From Pseudomonas pisciculturae (GTDB lineage: Bacteria > Pseudomonadota > Gammaproteobacteria > Pseudomonadales > Pseudomonadaceae): a stretch of 64,000 nt of DNA. How positions within the stretch are numbered: position 1 is the stretch's first letter; each line of letters begins with the position of its first letter. The position numbers were made by a program, and so were the translations under genes. The stretch lies in assembly GCF_015461805.1 (NCBI RefSeq), contig NZ_JACVZE010000002.1, forward strand, positions 1-64,000, in the 5' to 3' direction. This document shows positions 53,901 through 62,008 of this stretch, one piece after another. The notes under the pieces are model-generated. The model was given only the letters and a program-made list of their open reading frames with translations. It was not told the DNA's origin and did no database searches.

Positions 53901-54688
53901 TGCGCCGCGCCATCGAGCGCAACGAACTGAGCCTGTGCTATCAGCCCAAACTGAGCCTGATCACCCAAGAGCTGATCGGTGCCGAGGCGCTGATTCGCTG
54001 GCACCACCCCACCTTCGGCGACGTGCCGCCCGAACACTTCATCGCCCTGGCCGAAGAGAACGGCATGATCCTGCAGATTGGCGACTGGGTACTCGAACAA
54101 GCCTGCCAGCAAATGCACGCCTGGCAACGCGCCTTCGATGATTTCGGCACCCTCTCGGTCAACCTCGCCGGCGCACAACTGCGCCACCCCAACCTGCTCT
54201 CACGCATCGAACAGTTGTTGCGCGACTACCGCCTGGAGCCCGGCTGCCTGCAATTGGAAATCACCGAAAACTTCATCATGAGCCAAGCCGAAGAAGCGCT
54301 GGAGGTGCTGCACCAACTCAAACGCCTGGGCGTGCAATTGGCGATTGATGACTTCGGCACCGGCTACTCATCCCTCAGCTACCTCAAGCGCCTGCCGCTG
54401 GACTTCCTCAAGATTGACCAATCCTTCGTCCGCGGCCTGCCCGACGACCCCCATGACGCCGCCATCGTGCGCGCCATCATCGCCCTGGGCCACAGCATGC
54501 AATTCACCATCATCGCCGAGGGCGTGGAGAACCCCGCACAACAAGCCTTCCTGGCCGCCGAAGGCTGCGAACAGATGCAAGGCTACATCGTCAGCCTGCC
54601 CATGCCGCCCGAGCTTTTTGCGGCTACCTTCCTTCGTAGGCGTGTTGAGGATTTTTCGGATAGCACAGCGGGTAAACCATCGCTATAA
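50945..54688 (+). CDS. rmcA: RmcA-like c-di-GMP cyclase/phosphodiesterase with periplasmic sensor and PAS array
   Basis: Membrane sensor of 1247 residues: signal peptide (1-21), periplasmic SBP_bac_3 domain (about 37-255), transmembrane helix (about 264-285), several PAS domains (about 305-790), GGDEF (motif at about 886-890) and EAL (motif at about 1014-1016). Both catalytic motifs are intact, and an RxxD inhibition site (RDID) lies five residues before GGDEF. In PAO1 the gene after rpoD with this architecture is RmcA, which couples redox state and arginine to c-di-GMP breakdown. The same placement and layout support orthology; ligand and net activity are inferred. Its stop codon lies inside the -10 box of the next tRNA gene. 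Confidence 0.9.
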   Translation: MPRLPTVLLLSLLTWTATAGALTLSDDERAWLSDHQELRLGVDASWPPFEYRDENGRYQGLAADYVRLIQDRLGVRIKLIEPPSWGAVLELARTNQLDLISSIMSTPERQNYLAFTRPYIDFPMVILAHEGGPRPRNLKDLYGLKIAVVENYAPHELLRTHHPDLNLVALPNVSSTLQALATGEVDAVVSDLASSVWSLRELKLDGLYVSGETPYRYQLAMGVPRDDKMLVGILDKVLADLSPDETSAIQQHWVGSFTDNRTFWTDLLLYGLPAVLLLVTVLAIVIRINRRLSSEISRRVALEQELRSSEYHYRGLVESLSAIAWESNVTDFTYSYVSPHAEELLGYPRAHWLIPGFWRNIIHPADLTRTEAFCMRETRANRDHSVDYRVITADGRCLWVRDIVSLIEHGHEPVLRGLMIDISEAKRTEEALQLSEQKFASVFQQCPDILVIARLSDGCLLEVNKAFEDQVGLRAEDVVGKTGTELNIWGIKGIGPDLLQRVQTSSIRNLEMPFLRSNGQAFTGLISAEPFQLDTIEAIVVVVRDISQLKETQQQLQTSEEKFAKAFHASPDGLLLSRQSDGLLIEVNDGFSRITGFTSATSLDQSALDLGIWVDLNERKHMLELMQRDGFVRDFICHIRRSDGQIRLCELSSRPLPIGDDDCMLTIARDITERQLMQEKLQQAATVFESTAEGVLITDTRQNISAVNRAFSEITGYSEAEALGHTPRLLASGLHDSAFYAAMWHQLTAQGHWQGEISNRRKNGELYPSWLTISAVRNREQLITHFVAVFADISSLKLAQARLDYQAHHDPLTGLPNRTLFESRLQSALNGHQETGKQGAVLFLDLDRFKHINDSLGHPIGDLLLKDIAVRLKEQLRDIDTVARLGGDEFIILLPGLQHAGDAQHLANKLLACFTPPFQAGEHEFFISASIGTSLYPQDGTDVATLVKNADAAMYRSKAKGRNRVECYTQDLTAQANERVALEHELRRAIERNELSLCYQPKLSLITQELIGAEALIRWHHPTFGDVPPEHFIALAEENGMILQIGDWVLEQACQQMHAWQRAFDDFGTLSVNLAGAQLRHPNLLSRIEQLLRDYRLEPGCLQLEITENFIMSQAEEALEVLHQLKRLGVQLAIDDFGTGYSSLSYLKRLPLDFLKIDQSFVRGLPDDPHDAAIVRAIIALGHSMQFTIIAEGVENPAQQAFLAAEGCEQMQGYIVSLPMPPELFAATFLRRRVEDFSDSTAGKPSL

Positions 54689-54689
54689 T
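54684..54689 (+). promoter_or_regulatory. -10 box of the tRNA-Ile2 promoter
   Basis: TATAAT 14 bases before the tRNA start; the rmcA stop codon TAA (54686-54688) is part of it. The -35 region, inside the end of rmcA, matches poorly. Confidence 0.5.
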
Positions 54690-54703
54690 CCGCGACCAGA
54701 TAA

Positions 54704-54780
54704 GGGCCTATAGCTCAGTTGGTCAGAGCAGAGGACTCATAATCCTTTGGTCCACGGTTCAAGTCCGTGTGGGCCCACCA
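54704..54780 (+). tRNA. tRNA-Ile2 with CAU anticodon (lysidine type)
   Basis: 77-base cloverleaf starting GGGCCTATAGCTCAG and ending CCA, with anticodon loop CTCATAA. The CAU anticodon alone would suggest Met, but the acceptor stem has C4-G69 and C5-G68, the TilS identity pairs of E. coli tRNA-Ile2, and the variable/T region (TTGGTC, GTTCAAGTCC) also matches ileX rather than elongator metT. It should read AUA after conversion of C34 to lysidine. The 3' CCA is encoded. Confidence 0.9.
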
Positions 54781-54786
54781 AACAAG

Positions 54787-54809
54787 AAAGCCGCGCATTG
54801 CGCGGCTTT
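54787..54809. terminator. Terminator shared by tRNA-Ile2 and the VOC gene
   Basis: AAAGCCGCGC (54787-54796) pairs perfectly with GCGCGGCTTT (54800-54809) around ATT, 6 bases past the tRNA. The convergent VOC gene stops 17 bases beyond. Confidence 0.88.
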
Positions 54810-54825
54810 CGTGTGTCTGGCCACT

Positions 54826-55251
54826 TCACTTCGCAAACAACTGCCCGATATCCCTGAACGCCTTGAACTCCAGCGCATTCCCGCACGGGTCAAACAGAAA
54901 CAACGTCGCCTGCTCCCCCACCTGCCCCTTGAATCGAATGTGCGGCTCCAGCACGAATTTCGTCTGCCGCGCCTGCAAGCGTTCGGCCAGCGCATGCCAA
55001 TCATCCCAACCCAGCACCACGCCAAAATGCGGTACGGGCACATCGTGGCCGTCCACGGCGTTGGTATGTGCTGAATCTTGGGATGCGGTTTTCGGGTGTT
55101 CGTGAATAACCAACTGGTGCCCAAAAAAGTTGAAGTCGACCCAATGGTCGCTGGAGCGGCCCTCTTCCAGGCCAAAGACGTCACCGTAGAAGTGCCGTGC
55201 AGCGGCCAGGTCGTATACCGGGATTGCCAGGTGAAAAGGCGCGAGTGTCAT
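54826..55251 (-). CDS. VOC family protein (glyoxalase/dioxygenase-like)
   Basis: Small metalloprotein-fold enzyme of 141 residues with the paired beta-alpha-beta-beta-beta modules of the vicinal oxygen chelate family. It starts [20 protein letters not shown] and keeps candidate metal ligands H8 (FHLAIPV), a mid-chain histidine (PHFGVVLGW) and a glutamate near the end (CGNALEFK). The substrate is unknown. It is divergent from a LysR gene, which may control it. Confidence 0.82.
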   Translation of the reverse strand: MTLAPFHLAIPVYDLAAARHFYGDVFGLEEGRSSDHWVDFNFFGHQLVIHEHPKTASQDSAHTNAVDGHDVPVPHFGVVLGWDDWHALAERLQARQTKFVLEPHIRFKGQVGEQATLFLFDPCGNALEFKAFRDIGQLFAK

Positions 55252-55316
55252 CAGGTCTAACCTCTGGGGGCATTAAGTACTTCGAGTCTAGCCTTGCTTG
55301 CTTCGATGAAAAGACG

Positions 55317-55343
55317 ATAGTTTTTGCGCCGAGCTCAAATTAT
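55317..55343. promoter_or_regulatory. Imperfect dyad in the VOC/LysR intergenic region
   Basis: ATAGTTT (55317-55323) and AAATTAT (55337-55343) form an inverted repeat with one mismatch around a 13-base centre, between the divergent VOC and LysR starts. The size suits a LysR-type operator. Confidence 0.3.
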
Positions 55344-55363
55344 TTCGATCAGTCGGGACGCCT

Positions 55364-56233
55364 ATGCTGCGGGAATTGAAGACCTTTATCGCGGTAACCC
55401 GCCACGGCACGTTCGCGGCGGCGGGCATGCATATCGGGCTGACGCAGTCGGCGGTGAGTGCGCAGATCCGGCAGTTGGAGCAGGCCCTTGGCGTGCAGTT
55501 GTTCGACCGCACCGGGCGTCAGGCCACGCTGAATGCCGCCGGTTTGCGGGCCTTGCCTCTGGCCAAGGAGATCCTGGAGACCTTTAACCGCATGGCGGTC
55601 CCGGTAGACGCCAACGAATACCGTGGCGAACTGAAGGTCGGCGCCATCGGCACCGCGCAAACCGGCCTGCTGCCTCAGGCGTTGCTGCGTTTGCGCCTGG
55701 CTGCACCGGCCGTGGAGTGCAAGCTGGTGCCGGGCGTGTCCCTGGAACTATTGAGCCAGGTCGACGCCGGCGAGTTGGACTCGGCAATCATCATCCGCCC
55801 GCCCTTTGATCTGCCCAAGGAGTTGCATGTGCAGGAGGTGCGCAAAGAACCCTTTGTGCTGATCGTGCCCGACTCGATGGTGGGCAACGACCCCTCGCAC
55901 TTGCTCAACACTCAACCCCACGTGCGCTACGACCGTGCCTCGTTTGGCGGTCGCTTGGTCAGCCGCTTCTTGCGGGAGCAACGGCTTGATGTACAGGTGG
56001 CACTGGAGTTGGATGAACTGGAAGCCATCGTCAAGATGGTGGAATGTGGCCTGGGGGTTTCGCTGATTCCTCAAGCTGGCCTGTGGCTTGAACATTCACC
56101 GAAGGTGCGAATCATCCCGCTGGGCAGTCTGACGTTTTACCGTGAGATCATCCTGCTCAGTCGCTACAGCCAACGCCATTTGCCGGTGCCGCAACTGTTT
56201 GCCCGCTGCCTGCTGGCCGATACAAGCCTGTAA
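55364..56233 (+). CDS. LysR family transcriptional regulator
   Basis: DNA-binding regulator of 289 residues. The N-terminal helix-turn-helix is at about 14-45 (HGTFAAAGMHIGLTQSAVSA), followed by the linker helix and an effector-binding domain (about 90-289). It is divergent from the VOC gene across 112 bases, the usual LysR-target layout, and is followed after 36 bases by an Lrp-type gene. The effector is unknown. Confidence 0.9.
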   Translation: MLRELKTFIAVTRHGTFAAAGMHIGLTQSAVSAQIRQLEQALGVQLFDRTGRQATLNAAGLRALPLAKEILETFNRMAVPVDANEYRGELKVGAIGTAQTGLLPQALLRLRLAAPAVECKLVPGVSLELLSQVDAGELDSAIIIRPPFDLPKELHVQEVRKEPFVLIVPDSMVGNDPSHLLNTQPHVRYDRASFGGRLVSRFLREQRLDVQVALELDELEAIVKMVECGLGVSLIPQAGLWLEHSPKVRIIPLGSLTFYREIILLSRYSQRHLPVPQLFARCLLADTSL

Positions 56234-56269
56234 CATGCCTGCCCATTGCCGCCCGTATCGGAGCTTCCC

Positions 56270-56716
56270 TTGCCCGTCCTAGATGAAATCGACCGTCAAC
56301 TGATTGCAGCCTTGCAGATCAACGCCCGTGAAAGCGTGGCCATGCTCGCCCGGCAGTTGGGGATCGCGCGCACTACGGTGACGTCGCGTCTGGCTCGGCT
56401 GGAAAAAACCCAGGTGATCACCGGCTATGGCGTGCGCCTTGGCCAACGTGTCGTCGACGGCGGTTTGCAGGCCTATGTGGGCATTACCGTGCAAGCGCGC
56501 TCGGGCAAGGAAGTGCTGCGCAGGCTCAGTGCCATGGCGCAGGTCCAGCAGTTGTGCGCCGTCAGCGGAGAGTTCGATTACGTGGCCTGGCTGCGCACCG
56601 ATTCGCCGGAACAGCTTGATCAGCTGTTGGACCAGATCGGCAGCGTCGAGGGCGTGGAAAAAACCACCACCTCGATCATCCTCAGTAACAAATTGGATCG
56701 CGGCCAGCCAGTCTGA
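56270..56716 (+). CDS. Lrp/AsnC family transcriptional regulator, likely for davBA
   Basis: Regulator of 148 residues with an N-terminal helix-turn-helix (about 8-55, ESVAMLARQLGIARTTVTSR) and a C-terminal amino-acid-sensing RAM domain (about 65-140). The start is probably the TTG at 56270 (LPVLDEIDRQL), 6 bases after GGAG; an earlier TTG at 56246 has no ribosome site. It lies 146 bases upstream of davB in the same direction. A regulator of this family also lies next to davBA in P. putida, so lysine or 5-aminovalerate response is a fair inference. Confidence 0.86.
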   Translation: MPVLDEIDRQLIAALQINARESVAMLARQLGIARTTVTSRLARLEKTQVITGYGVRLGQRVVDGGLQAYVGITVQARSGKEVLRRLSAMAQVQQLCAVSGEFDYVAWLRTDSPEQLDQLLDQIGSVEGVEKTTTSIILSNKLDRGQPV

Positions 56717-56862
56717 CCACCAGTCTCGTCACTCTGACTAAAAACAATCCAATCCGACGACACTTTGCGTCTTATTAACGAACGCTACGCTCCCTAAACT
56801 GGCTGCCATCTTTTCCTATACTCAGCGGGTCGTGCCCCGCCGGGTATCCAGCAAGGTCAGCC

Positions 56863-58554
56863 ATGAATACGTTCAACAAAAACAATCGCCACCCTGCAGA
56901 CGGTAAAAAACCCATCACCATCTTTGGCCCGGACTTTCCGTTTGCCTTTGATGACTGGATTGAACACCCCGCCGGCCTGGGCAGTATTCCCGCCGTCAAC
57001 CATGGCGCCGAAGTGGCGATCGTCGGCGCAGGCATCGCCGGCCTGGTGGCCGCCTATGAGTTGATGAAGCTGGGCCTCAAGCCAGTGGTGTACGAAGCTT
57101 CGAAGATGGGCGGTCGCCTGCGCTCACAGGCCTTTGAAGGCGCCGAGGGCATCATCGCAGAGCTGGGCGGCATGCGTTTTCCGGTGTCGTCCACGGCGTT
57201 TTACCACTACGTCGACAAGCTCGGCCTGGAAACCAAACCCTTCCCCAACCCGCTGACCCCGGCCTCTGGCAGCACGGTGATCGACCTCGAAGGCCAGACC
57301 CACTACGCGCAAAAACTCTCTGACCTGCCGGTGCTGTTCCAGGAAGTGGCCGACGCTTGGGCCGATGCACTGGAAGCCGGCTCGCAGTTCGGTGATATCC
57401 AGCAGGCCATCCGTGACCGTGACGTGCCGCGCCTCAAGGAGCTGTGGAATAAGCTCGTACCGCTGTGGGACGACCGCACCTTCTACGACTTTGTCGCTAC
57501 CTCCAAAGCCTTCGCCAAATTGTCGTTCCTGCACCGCGAAGTGTTCGGCCAAGTGGGTTTCGGCACCGGCGGCTGGGACTCAGACTTCCCCAACTCGATG
57601 CTGGAAATCTTCCGCGTGGTGATGACCAACTGCGACGACCACCAACATCTGGTCGTCGGCGGTGTGGCGCAGGTGCCCATGGGCATCTGGCGTCATGTGC
57701 CGCAACGCTGCGCCCATTGGCCAGAGGGCACGAGCCTCAGCTCGTTGCACCGTGGTGCGCCACGGGCCGGTGTTAAACGTATCGCTCATGCCGCCGATGG
57801 CCGATTTGCCGTTACCGACAACTACGGCGACACCCGTGAATACGCGGCGGTACTGACCACCTGCCAAAGCTGGCTGCTGACCACCCAGATCGAATGCGAT
57901 GAAAGCCTGTTCTCGCAAAAGATGTGGATGGCCCTGGACCGCACGCGCTACATGCAATCATCCAAGACCTTCGTAATGGTCGACCGCCCGTTCTGGAAGG
58001 ACAAAGACCCAGAAACCGGCCGCGACCTGATGAGCATGACCCTCACCGATCGCCTGACCCGTGGCACCTACCTGTTCGACAACGGCGACGACAAACCCGG
58101 CGTGATCTGCCTTTCGTATTCGTGGATGAGCGACGCGCTGAAAATGCTGCCGCAGCCCATCGATAAGCGCGTAAAACTGGCGCTGGATGCGTTGAAAAAG
58201 ATCTACCCGAACGTCGACATCAAGGCGCGCATCATCGGCGACCCGATCACGGTGTCGTGGGAAGCCGACCCGCATTTCCTCGGGGCCTTCAAAGGCGCGC
58301 TGCCCGGTCACTATCGCTACAACCAGCGCATGTATGCGCACTTCATGCAGAAGGACATGCCCGCCGAACAACGTGGGATTTTCATCGCCGGTGACGACGT
58401 CTCATGGACCCCAGCCTGGGTCGAAGGCGCGGTGCAGACCTCGCTGAATGCGGTATGGGGCATCATGACCCACTTCGGTGGCAGCACTCACCCAGAGAAC
58501 CCAGGGCCTGGCGATGTCTTCGATGAAATCGGCCCAATCGCCCTGCCCGAGTAA
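56863..58554 (+). CDS. davB: L-lysine 2-monooxygenase
   Basis: FAD enzyme that converts lysine with oxygen to 5-aminovaleramide, CO2 and water. The 563-residue protein has the FAD-binding VAIVGAGIAGLVAAYE (51-66), GGRLRSQ and the late GIFIAGDDVSWTPAWVEGA. From memory it is very close to P. putida DavB over its whole length, including the start NKNNRHPADGKKPITIFGPD. The same flavoprotein group contains tryptophan 2-monooxygenase and phenylalanine oxidase; the next gene (davA) settles the role. It runs with davA, 10 bases downstream. Confidence 0.92.
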   Translation: MNTFNKNNRHPADGKKPITIFGPDFPFAFDDWIEHPAGLGSIPAVNHGAEVAIVGAGIAGLVAAYELMKLGLKPVVYEASKMGGRLRSQAFEGAEGIIAELGGMRFPVSSTAFYHYVDKLGLETKPFPNPLTPASGSTVIDLEGQTHYAQKLSDLPVLFQEVADAWADALEAGSQFGDIQQAIRDRDVPRLKELWNKLVPLWDDRTFYDFVATSKAFAKLSFLHREVFGQVGFGTGGWDSDFPNSMLEIFRVVMTNCDDHQHLVVGGVAQVPMGIWRHVPQRCAHWPEGTSLSSLHRGAPRAGVKRIAHAADGRFAVTDNYGDTREYAAVLTTCQSWLLTTQIECDESLFSQKMWMALDRTRYMQSSKTFVMVDRPFWKDKDPETGRDLMSMTLTDRLTRGTYLFDNGDDKPGVICLSYSWMSDALKMLPQPIDKRVKLALDALKKIYPNVDIKARIIGDPITVSWEADPHFLGAFKGALPGHYRYNQRMYAHFMQKDMPAEQRGIFIAGDDVSWTPAWVEGAVQTSLNAVWGIMTHFGGSTHPENPGPGDVFDEIGPIALPE

Positions 58555-58564
58555 GGAGTTGACC

Positions 58565-59359
58565 ATGCGTGTCGCCCTGTACCAATGCCCGCCGTTACCG
58601 TTGGATGTGGCCGGCAACCTCACACGCCTGCATCAACTGGTGCATGAAGCGTCGGATGCCGACGTGCTGGTGCTGCCAGAGATGTTCCTCACCGGCTATA
58701 ACATTGGCACCGAAGCCGTGGGGGCTTTGGCTGAGGCGCAGGACGGTCCCAGCGCGCAAGCCATTGCTGAACTGGCGCAAAGTGCTGGCTTGGCAATTGT
58801 GTACGGCTACCCGGAGCGAGCCGAGGACGGGCAGGTCTACAACGCCGTGCAGTTGATCGACGCCCATGGCCAGCGCCTGTGCAACTACCGCAAGACTCAC
58901 CTGTTTGGCGATCTTGACCACTCAATGTTCAGTGCCGGCGACGATGATTTCCCGCTGGTAGAGCTCAACGGCTGGAAACTCGGCCTGCTGATCTGCTACG
59001 ACCTGGAGTTCCCGGAAAACACCCGCCGCCTGGCCCTGGCCGGTGCCGAGCTGATCCTGGTGCCCACCGCCAATATGGTGCCCTTCGACTTTGTGGCGGA
59101 CGTCACCGTGCGGGCGCGGGCCTTCGAAAATCAGTGCTACGTGGCCTACGCCAATTACTGCGGGCACGAAGGCGACATTCACTACTGCGGGCAAAGCAGC
59201 ATCGCCGCGCCGAATGGCCAGCGCATTGCCCAGGCAGGCCTGGACGAAGCGTTGATCGTCGGCACATTGGATCGCCAATCGATCCACGATGCCCGTGCCG
59301 CCAATCACTACCTGCAAGAGCGACGCCCCGAGCTCTACGGCGCACTGCACAAGCCCTGA
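58565..59359 (+). CDS. davA: 5-aminovaleramide amidase
   Basis: Carbon-nitrogen hydrolase that turns 5-aminovaleramide into 5-aminovalerate and ammonia. The 264-residue nitrilase-fold protein has the complete triad E39 (LPEMFLTGYN), K110 (NYRKTHLFG) and C144 (LLICYDLEFPEN). The ATG at 58565 has AAGGAG upstream and lies 10 bases past davB. With davB it forms the first half of lysine degradation; davDT (to glutarate) are not in this window. The pqqF gene follows after 48 bases. Confidence 0.92.
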   Translation: MRVALYQCPPLPLDVAGNLTRLHQLVHEASDADVLVLPEMFLTGYNIGTEAVGALAEAQDGPSAQAIAELAQSAGLAIVYGYPERAEDGQVYNAVQLIDAHGQRLCNYRKTHLFGDLDHSMFSAGDDDFPLVELNGWKLGLLICYDLEFPENTRRLALAGAELILVPTANMVPFDFVADVTVRARAFENQCYVAYANYCGHEGDIHYCGQSSIAAPNGQRIAQAGLDEALIVGTLDRQSIHDARAANHYLQERRPELYGALHKP

Positions 59360-59407
59360 CCCAGCGGGTTTGTTAGCATAGGCGCTTCCTACGTTTTGGA
59401 AGTGCCC

Positions 59408-61759
59408 ATGCCTGCGCCGGCCCACCCTCATCACCTTCACCTGACCCTGGCCAACGGCCTGCGGGTTTCCCTGCGTCACGCGCCGCGTTTGAAGCGTTGC
59501 GCCGCTGTGTTACGCGTGGCTGCCGGTAGCCATGACGTGCCATTGGCCTGGCCGGGGTTGGCGCATTTTCTTGAGCATCTGCTGTTTCTGGGAACCGAAC
59601 GGTTTCCTACAGGTGAAGGGTTGATGGCCTACGTGCAACGCGAGGGTGGCCAGGTCAATGCCAGCACCCGTGAGCGCACCACGGATTTCTTCTTTGAGCT
59701 GCCGGAGTCGACCTTCGCCGCTGGGTTGGAACGCTTGGCCGACATGCTGACCCATCCACGCTTGGCCGTGGAAGACCAACTGCGCGAACGGGAAGTGCTG
59801 CATGCAGAGTTTGTCGCCTGGTCCCAGGATGCCAAGGCGCAGCAGCAGGTTGCGTTGCTGCAAGGCCTGTGCGCCGATCACCCATTGCGAGGCTTTCATG
59901 CGGGTAACCGCGACAGCCTGCCCGTAGAGCGTGAGCCTTTTCAGCAGGCACTGCGGGAATTCCACCAGCAGTTCTACCAGAGCGGGCAGATGACCCTGAG
60001 CCTTGCCGGCCCACAGTCGCTGGAAGCGCTTGAAAGCCTGGCCCAGCAATTCAGCGCAGCACTCACCTGCGGCCCACAACGCCCACAAGCCGCACCACCA
60101 GCGTTAATGCCCGATCAGGCGCAACGTTATCAACACCTCGCGGGCAATCACCAGCATCACGTCATTACCTGCAACGCGCCCCGTGAAGCCCTTGAGTTCC
60201 TCTGCACCTGGCTTAACGCCTCGGCACCGGGCGGGCTGCTGGCTGAACTGCAAGCACAACAATTGGCCACTGCCTTGCACGCGAGCGTGGTGTATCACTA
60301 CGCCGGGCAAGCGCTGCTGGATATCGACGTTACGCTCAGCGAACAAGGTCAATCGGCGACGCAGGTTGAGGCGCTGCTGTACGACTGGCTGAGCTTTTTC
60401 GCACGCAGCGAGTGGGCTTCATTACGGGAAGAGTTCGCCCTGCTGGCGGCTCGCCAACGACAAATCCAAGGGGCCCTCGCGTTGGCCCGAAATGACAGCG
60501 AAGACCTGTCGGGACAAGCCGTCGCAGCCCTCAAGGCCATGCTCGACGCCTTGCACCTGCCGCCACCACAGCAAACATGGCAGCTAACGCCGAGCAACCC
60601 CTTCCTACGCCCTGCGGCGACGCAAGAGCGCGCCGGCCTGATTCGCGGCCAGACCAGCGCCCACCGGGGCTTGCGCACTTTTGCCCAGGACCGTTCACGC
60701 GGACGCAAGGACGTCTCGGCGCTGACCTTCAGCCAAGCCTTGGCAACGGACGGCGATGAAGGTGCGCTGTACCTGCAATGGCGAGGTGCACCCTGCGGGC
60801 TGGAAGACGCATTGCAGCCGTTGCGCGAGCAGGTGCGCCAGGCAGGCGTCGAATTGTCGTTCGAAACCATCGGCCCTGATTGGCAAATAAAAATGGTCGG
60901 GCTGCACGAGCCGATGCCGGCGGTGCTGGAAGCGCTGGCGCAGCAGCTCACTCAAGCGCAGCCGGCGGTGCAAGCTTCGACACCCATGATCGCCATCCGT
61001 GAACTGCTCAAGGCGCTGGCGTCCTGTTGCGCGACAACTGCACGTCAGAGCGACGAAGGTTCGTGGGCCTCTGCACGCTGGCAGGGGTTGGGGCTGGGGT
61101 TTGCTGCCACGCTTGAAGCGGCGATCAAGACCGCAGCGGCCCGCCTGCCTGGGCAACCCACAAACGTAGAACACCGGTTACCCATCTTGAGTGGGCAACG
61201 TGTCTGGCACGGAGTGAAGACTGCTTCCCATGAAGCCGCGTTGTTGCTGTTTTGCCCAGCGCCTACCCAGACCCTTGCGGATGAAGCCGCGTGGCGACTG
61301 CTCGGGCACTTGTTGCAGGGGCCGTTCTATCAACGTCTGCGAGTTGAGCTGCAAATCGGCTACGCGGTTTTCAGCGGCATCCGACAGATCAACGGCCAAA
61401 CCGGCCTGCTGTTTGGCGTGCAGTCCCCCAGCGTGCCGCTGGGCGGGATCGTTGATCACCTGCAAACCTTCCTGCAGCAATTGCCTGCGCTGATCACCGC
61501 CAGCGACATGGGCAACCTAACCCTGGCGCAACAGTTCTCGCCGCAGACGCTGCCCACCGCCCAAGTCGCCGAGCTGCTGTGGCATGCGCATTTGGCTGGC
61601 CATCCGTCGGATTACCTCGGCGAGCTTCAACCGTTGATCCAAACCCGTACTCAAGACGATTTGCAGCAGGCGGCCCAGCAACTGAACGACGCCACAGGCG
61701 GCTGGTATTGCATCGCCAACGGCCCGCGCATCTCGACTGCCTGGCAAGTGGGAGACTGA
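59408..61759 (+). CDS. pqqF: PQQ biosynthesis protease PqqF (M16 family)
   Basis: Zinc protease thought to trim the PqqA peptide after PqqE cross-links it. The 783-residue protein has the inverted zinc motif HFLEH at 53-57 and a downstream glutamate in REVLHAEF, so the catalytic half looks intact; the second half is the degenerate M16 domain. The ATG at 59408 has GGAAG upstream. It is the first gene of pqqFABCD, on the same strand as davBA and only 48 bases away, so read-through from davA is possible. Confidence 0.93.
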   Translation: MPAPAHPHHLHLTLANGLRVSLRHAPRLKRCAAVLRVAAGSHDVPLAWPGLAHFLEHLLFLGTERFPTGEGLMAYVQREGGQVNASTRERTTDFFFELPESTFAAGLERLADMLTHPRLAVEDQLREREVLHAEFVAWSQDAKAQQQVALLQGLCADHPLRGFHAGNRDSLPVEREPFQQALREFHQQFYQSGQMTLSLAGPQSLEALESLAQQFSAALTCGPQRPQAAPPALMPDQAQRYQHLAGNHQHHVITCNAPREALEFLCTWLNASAPGGLLAELQAQQLATALHASVVYHYAGQALLDIDVTLSEQGQSATQVEALLYDWLSFFARSEWASLREEFALLAARQRQIQGALALARNDSEDLSGQAVAALKAMLDALHLPPPQQTWQLTPSNPFLRPAATQERAGLIRGQTSAHRGLRTFAQDRSRGRKDVSALTFSQALATDGDEGALYLQWRGAPCGLEDALQPLREQVRQAGVELSFETIGPDWQIKMVGLHEPMPAVLEALAQQLTQAQPAVQASTPMIAIRELLKALASCCATTARQSDEGSWASARWQGLGLGFAATLEAAIKTAAARLPGQPTNVEHRLPILSGQRVWHGVKTASHEAALLLFCPAPTQTLADEAAWRLLGHLLQGPFYQRLRVELQIGYAVFSGIRQINGQTGLLFGVQSPSVPLGGIVDHLQTFLQQLPALITASDMGNLTLAQQFSPQTLPTAQVAELLWHAHLAGHPSDYLGELQPLIQTRTQDDLQQAAQQLNDATGGWYCIANGPRISTAWQVGD

Positions 61760-61918
61760 TCATTGCCAACCCTGCAAAAGGCTTTTTCCACCGAGACAGC
61801 GCTAACTTGAGCAGAACTGAGTAATATTCACACGCACACATCTGAACATCTCCGACAGGAGGTGGACTATATGTATTACTTGGTAGTGAACGTCCCATCC
61901 CTTGGTAGGAGTAAGAAT
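61760..61918 (+). promoter_or_regulatory. Leader between pqqF and pqqA with an upstream in-frame start
   Basis: No separate gene is evident. AGGAGG at 61857-61862 stands 8 bases before an ATG at 61871, which opens a 16-codon stretch ([16 protein letters not shown]) in frame with pqqA and without a stop. A second ribosome site, AGGAG at 61907-61911, precedes the normal pqqA ATG. I see no convincing promoter; TAATAT near 61822 lacks a -35 box. Confidence 0.55.
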
Positions 61919-61993
61919 ATGACCTGGTCCAAACCTGCTTACACTGATCTGCGTATCGGTTTCGAAGTCACCATGTACTTCGCCAGCCGTTAA
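61919..61993 (+). CDS. pqqA: PQQ precursor peptide PqqA
   Basis: 24-residue peptide from which pyrroloquinoline quinone is made. It reads [20 protein letters not shown] then FASR, with the glutamate E16 and tyrosine Y20 that PqqE joins. The ATG at 61919 has AGGAG 7 bases upstream and gives the usual length. An in-frame ATG at 61871 with a stronger site would give a 40-residue form. A terminator-like hairpin follows the stop. Confidence 0.96.
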   Translation: MTWSKPAYTDLRIGFEVTMYFASR

Positions 61994-62008
61994 TCCGCTG
62001 GGTAATAC

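Noticed and set aside
54704..54780. tRNA-Met (CAU)
   Set aside because: Acceptor pairs C4-G69 and C5-G68 and likeness to ileX favour tRNA-Ile2 with lysidine at the anticodon.
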